Source: Alphaproteobacteria bacterium (GTDB taxonomy: Bacteria > Pseudomonadota > Alphaproteobacteria > UBA2136 > UBA6156). Taken from it: 6,346 bases of DNA. The translations under genes and the position numbers were made by a program. Shown here piece after piece: positions 4,981 to 6,346 of the stretch. Below the pieces are notes generated by a model. It searched no databases and was not told the origin of the DNA. It saw nothing but the letters and a program-made list of their open reading frames with translations. The stretch lies in contig JADCGN010000090.1 of NCBI GenBank assembly GCA_020249005.1, positions 1 through 6,346 of the forward strand. The letters are read 5' to 3'. How positions within the stretch are numbered: the first letter of the stretch is position 1; each line of letters opens with the position of its first letter.

Positions 4981-6004
4981 ACAGCGGCCAGCGCGGGTGC
5001 AGCGGCGCGGCCAGGCCGCCGCCATCGGGCAGGCCCGCCTGGTGGCGCAGCCCGGCGGTGTAGGCGATCATCGCCGCGTTGTCGGTACACAGGGCCAGGG
5101 GCGGGGCGGTGAAGCTGGCGCCTGCGGCGACGCACACCTGCTGCAAGGCGGTGCGGATGGTTTGGTTGGCTGCCACCCCGCCGGCCACCACCGCGTGCTT
5201 GGCCTGGGTTTGCTGCAGCGCCAGCCGCAGTTTTTCCGCTAGCAGTTGGGCGGCGGTGTGCTGCAGGCTGGCGGCGATGTCGGCGGGTGGGTGGCCGCCG
5301 CGTTCAATCGCCTGCCGCACCGCGGTTTTGAGGCCGGAAAACGAAAAATCCAGCGGGCCCGCGGTGCGCGGGTGGGGGAAGTGAAGCGCGTGGGGGTTGC
5401 CCTGCGCCGCCAAGCTTTCGATCTTGGGCCCGGCGGGGTGCGGCAGCTGCAGCAACGCGCCGGCTTTGTCGAAGCACTCGCCCACCGCATCATCGGCGGT
5501 GGTGCCGAGTAACTGGTAATCGCCCACCTGCCGCACCAGCAGCAGTTGGGTGTGGCCGCCGGTCACCAATAGCAGCAGGTAGGGTTCGTGGCGCAGCAGA
5601 AAGGCTTCGGCCAAAGCGTGGTCCTTGGCCAGCAGCGGTGAGAGCGCATGGCCTTCAATATGGTTGGTGGCCAGGAACGGTTTGCTTAAGCTCAGCGCCA
5701 AGGTTTTACCGAAGCTGGCACCCATCGCCAGCGCGGTGGTGAGGCCGGGGCCGGTGGTGGCGGCGATAGCGTCGACTTCGGCCAGTGTGAGGTTGACCTG
5801 CTGCAGGGCGCGCGTGGTGAGGGCGGGCAGGTGCGCCTGGTGGGCGCGGCTGGCCAGCTCGGGCACAATGCCGCCATATTTTTGGTGTTCGGCCGCCTGG
5901 GTGTAGAGGGCTTGCCCCAGAATGCGCCCAAAGCCGCGTGCATCCACCGCCACCACGGCGGCGGCGGTGTCATCGGCCGAGGTTTCGAGCGCCAGAATTT
6001 TCAT
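4979..6004 (-). CDS. tsaD: tRNA N6-adenosine threonylcarbamoyltransferase TsaD
   Basis: TsaD (Gcp/Kae1/YgjD family) transfers the threonylcarbamoyl group from threonylcarbamoyl-AMP to A37 of ANN-decoding tRNAs, working in the cytoplasm with TsaB and TsaE. The 341-residue protein is of normal family length (about 337 in E. coli). Visible motifs are the N-terminal ALETSADDTAAAVV phosphate-binding segment, HQKYGGIVPELASRAH (40-55), the metal site NHIEGH (His115, His119), VTGGHTQL, GECFDKAG, FSFSGLKTAV, VVAGGVAAN, and CTDNAAMIA with metal ligand Asp308. ATG 6004 was chosen because ETS follows it at the family position and GGAG lies six bases upstream. An upstream in-frame TTG at 6058 would lie inside the mutM zinc finger. 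The ATG overlaps the mutM stop (ATGA), which implies translational coupling. All key residues are present. Confidence 0.97.
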   Translation of the reverse strand: MKILALETSADDTAAAVVAVDARGFGRILGQALYTQAAEHQKYGGIVPELASRAHQAHLPALTTRALQQVNLTLAEVDAIAATTGPGLTTALAMGASFGKTLALSLSKPFLATNHIEGHALSPLLAKDHALAEAFLLRHEPYLLLLVTGGHTQLLLVRQVGDYQLLGTTADDAVGECFDKAGALLQLPHPAGPKIESLAAQGNPHALHFPHPRTAGPLDFSFSGLKTAVRQAIERGGHPPADIAASLQHTAAQLLAEKLRLALQQTQAKHAVVAGGVAANQTIRTALQQVCVAAGASFTAPPLALCTDNAAMIAYTAGLRHQAGLPDGGGLAAPLHPRWPL

Positions 6005-6346
6005 CGGGTACTCCGGCGGCCGCGTGGTTGGCCCAAGGATTGACAGTGCGGGCACCAATAGGTGCTCCGTTGGGCCTGTACCGCCTGCTGGATGGCCGCG
6101 CCGCAGACGTGGCAGGGTTCACCGGCGCGGTCATACACCCTAAATTCATCCTGGAAGTGCCCGGCTTCGCCGGTGGGGTGGCGGAAGTCGCGCAGCGTGC
6201 TGCCACCGGTGGTGAGCGATTGTTCCAGCACCTGCTTGATGCAGGCCACCAGCCGCGTGCACTGCGCCAAGCTTAAGCGGCCCGCCGGGGTGGCCGGGTG
6301 AATTCCCGCCGCAAACAGGCTTTCGCTGGCATAAATATTCCCCACC
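6001..6346 (-). CDS. mutM: formamidopyrimidine-DNA glycosylase MutM, C-terminal part
   Basis: This is the C-terminal 114 codons of MutM (Fpg), the bifunctional glycosylase/AP lyase that removes 8-oxoguanine and FapyG from DNA. The gene's 5' end lies beyond the window. The visible part begins in the conserved VGNIYASESLFAAGIHP segment of the helix-two-turn-helix domain. It continues through TTGGSTLRDF and HFQDEFRVYDR and ends in the four-cysteine zinc finger (CHVC, then CPHC 17 residues on). The gene is therefore intact at this end. The protein runs about 13 residues past the last Cys (ending RGRRSTR), longer than the two or three usual in the family; this tail lies over the tsaD ribosome binding site. 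The stop TGA overlaps tsaD's ATG. The first visible codon GTG is internal valine, not a start. Confidence 0.95.
   Translation of the reverse strand, partial: VGNIYASESLFAAGIHPATPAGRLSLAQCTRLVACIKQVLEQSLTTGGSTLRDFRHPTGEAGHFQDEFRVYDRAGEPCHVCGAAIQQAVQAQRSTYWCPHCQSLGQPRGRRSTR

Noticed and set aside
4761..5135. 124-codon minus-strand frame overlapping the tsaD end and the small ORF
   Set aside because: It runs through the terminator and the tsaD 3' end in another frame and has Arg/Pro-rich composition without motifs.
6005..6058. Upstream TTG start for TsaD
   Set aside because: It would lie inside the mutM zinc finger and add 18 non-family residues. ATG 6004 has GGAG at proper spacing and the family N-terminus.
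1..6346. CRISPR array, insertion sequence or toxin-antitoxin pair
   Set aside because: I saw no regularly spaced long repeats, no transposase motifs and no recognisable toxin or antitoxin family on either strand.

Overview
The window looks like a junction between the end of an integrative element (left, about 1..1827) and a proteobacterial chromosome (right, about 1877..6346). A Gram-negative host is suggested by a MltA-type lytic transglycosylase, a Tat-type signal on an Acg-type nitroreductase, and CCA-encoding tRNA-Thr sequences of proteobacterial type. I lean towards Gammaproteobacteria, but a genus cannot be named from this sequence. Composition changes across the window: the first 300 bases are 40% G+C (counted by hand), while the tsaD region is very G+C-rich (50 of 60 bases at 4981..5040).

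Left part, on the minus strand: a partial unknown gene runs off the window (1..304). Just upstream of it is a complete tyrosine recombinase gene (330..1493). The integrase has a strong Shine-Dalgarno, a sigma70-like promoter and a perfect 15-bp palindrome overlapping its -10. Beyond the promoter, 1557..1619 holds five 9-bp repeats of a GTGACAACC/GGGACACTC type that could be integrase arm sites. Next come an intact tRNA-Thr(CGT) gene (1726..1801) and, 26 bases later, the 3' two-thirds of a second, different tRNA-Thr(CGT) (1828..1876). The second one lacks its 5' acceptor and D-arm. The simplest reading is that the truncated copy is the chromosomal half of the attachment site and the intact copy belongs to the element, possibly as a replacement. 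A decayed tandem tRNA gene is the main alternative.

Right part: an Acg-family, Tat-targeted nitroreductase (1993..3186, plus) converges on mltA (3260..4615, minus). A divergent, A+T-rich intergenic region separates mltA from a 52-codon hydrophobic small ORF (4807..4965, plus). The stop codon of that ORF lies inside a bidirectional terminator hairpin (4952..4972), which also terminates the mutM-tsaD operon arriving on the minus strand. mutM (partial, 6001..6346) and tsaD (4979..6004) overlap by ATGA.

The genes on the right are housekeeping functions: cell-wall remodelling, oxidised-guanine repair and t6A tRNA modification. The left is a recombination module. No defence or CRISPR system is visible. 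The most interesting parts are the tRNA/attachment architecture, the candidate integrase control sites, and two unannotated small or partial ORFs.
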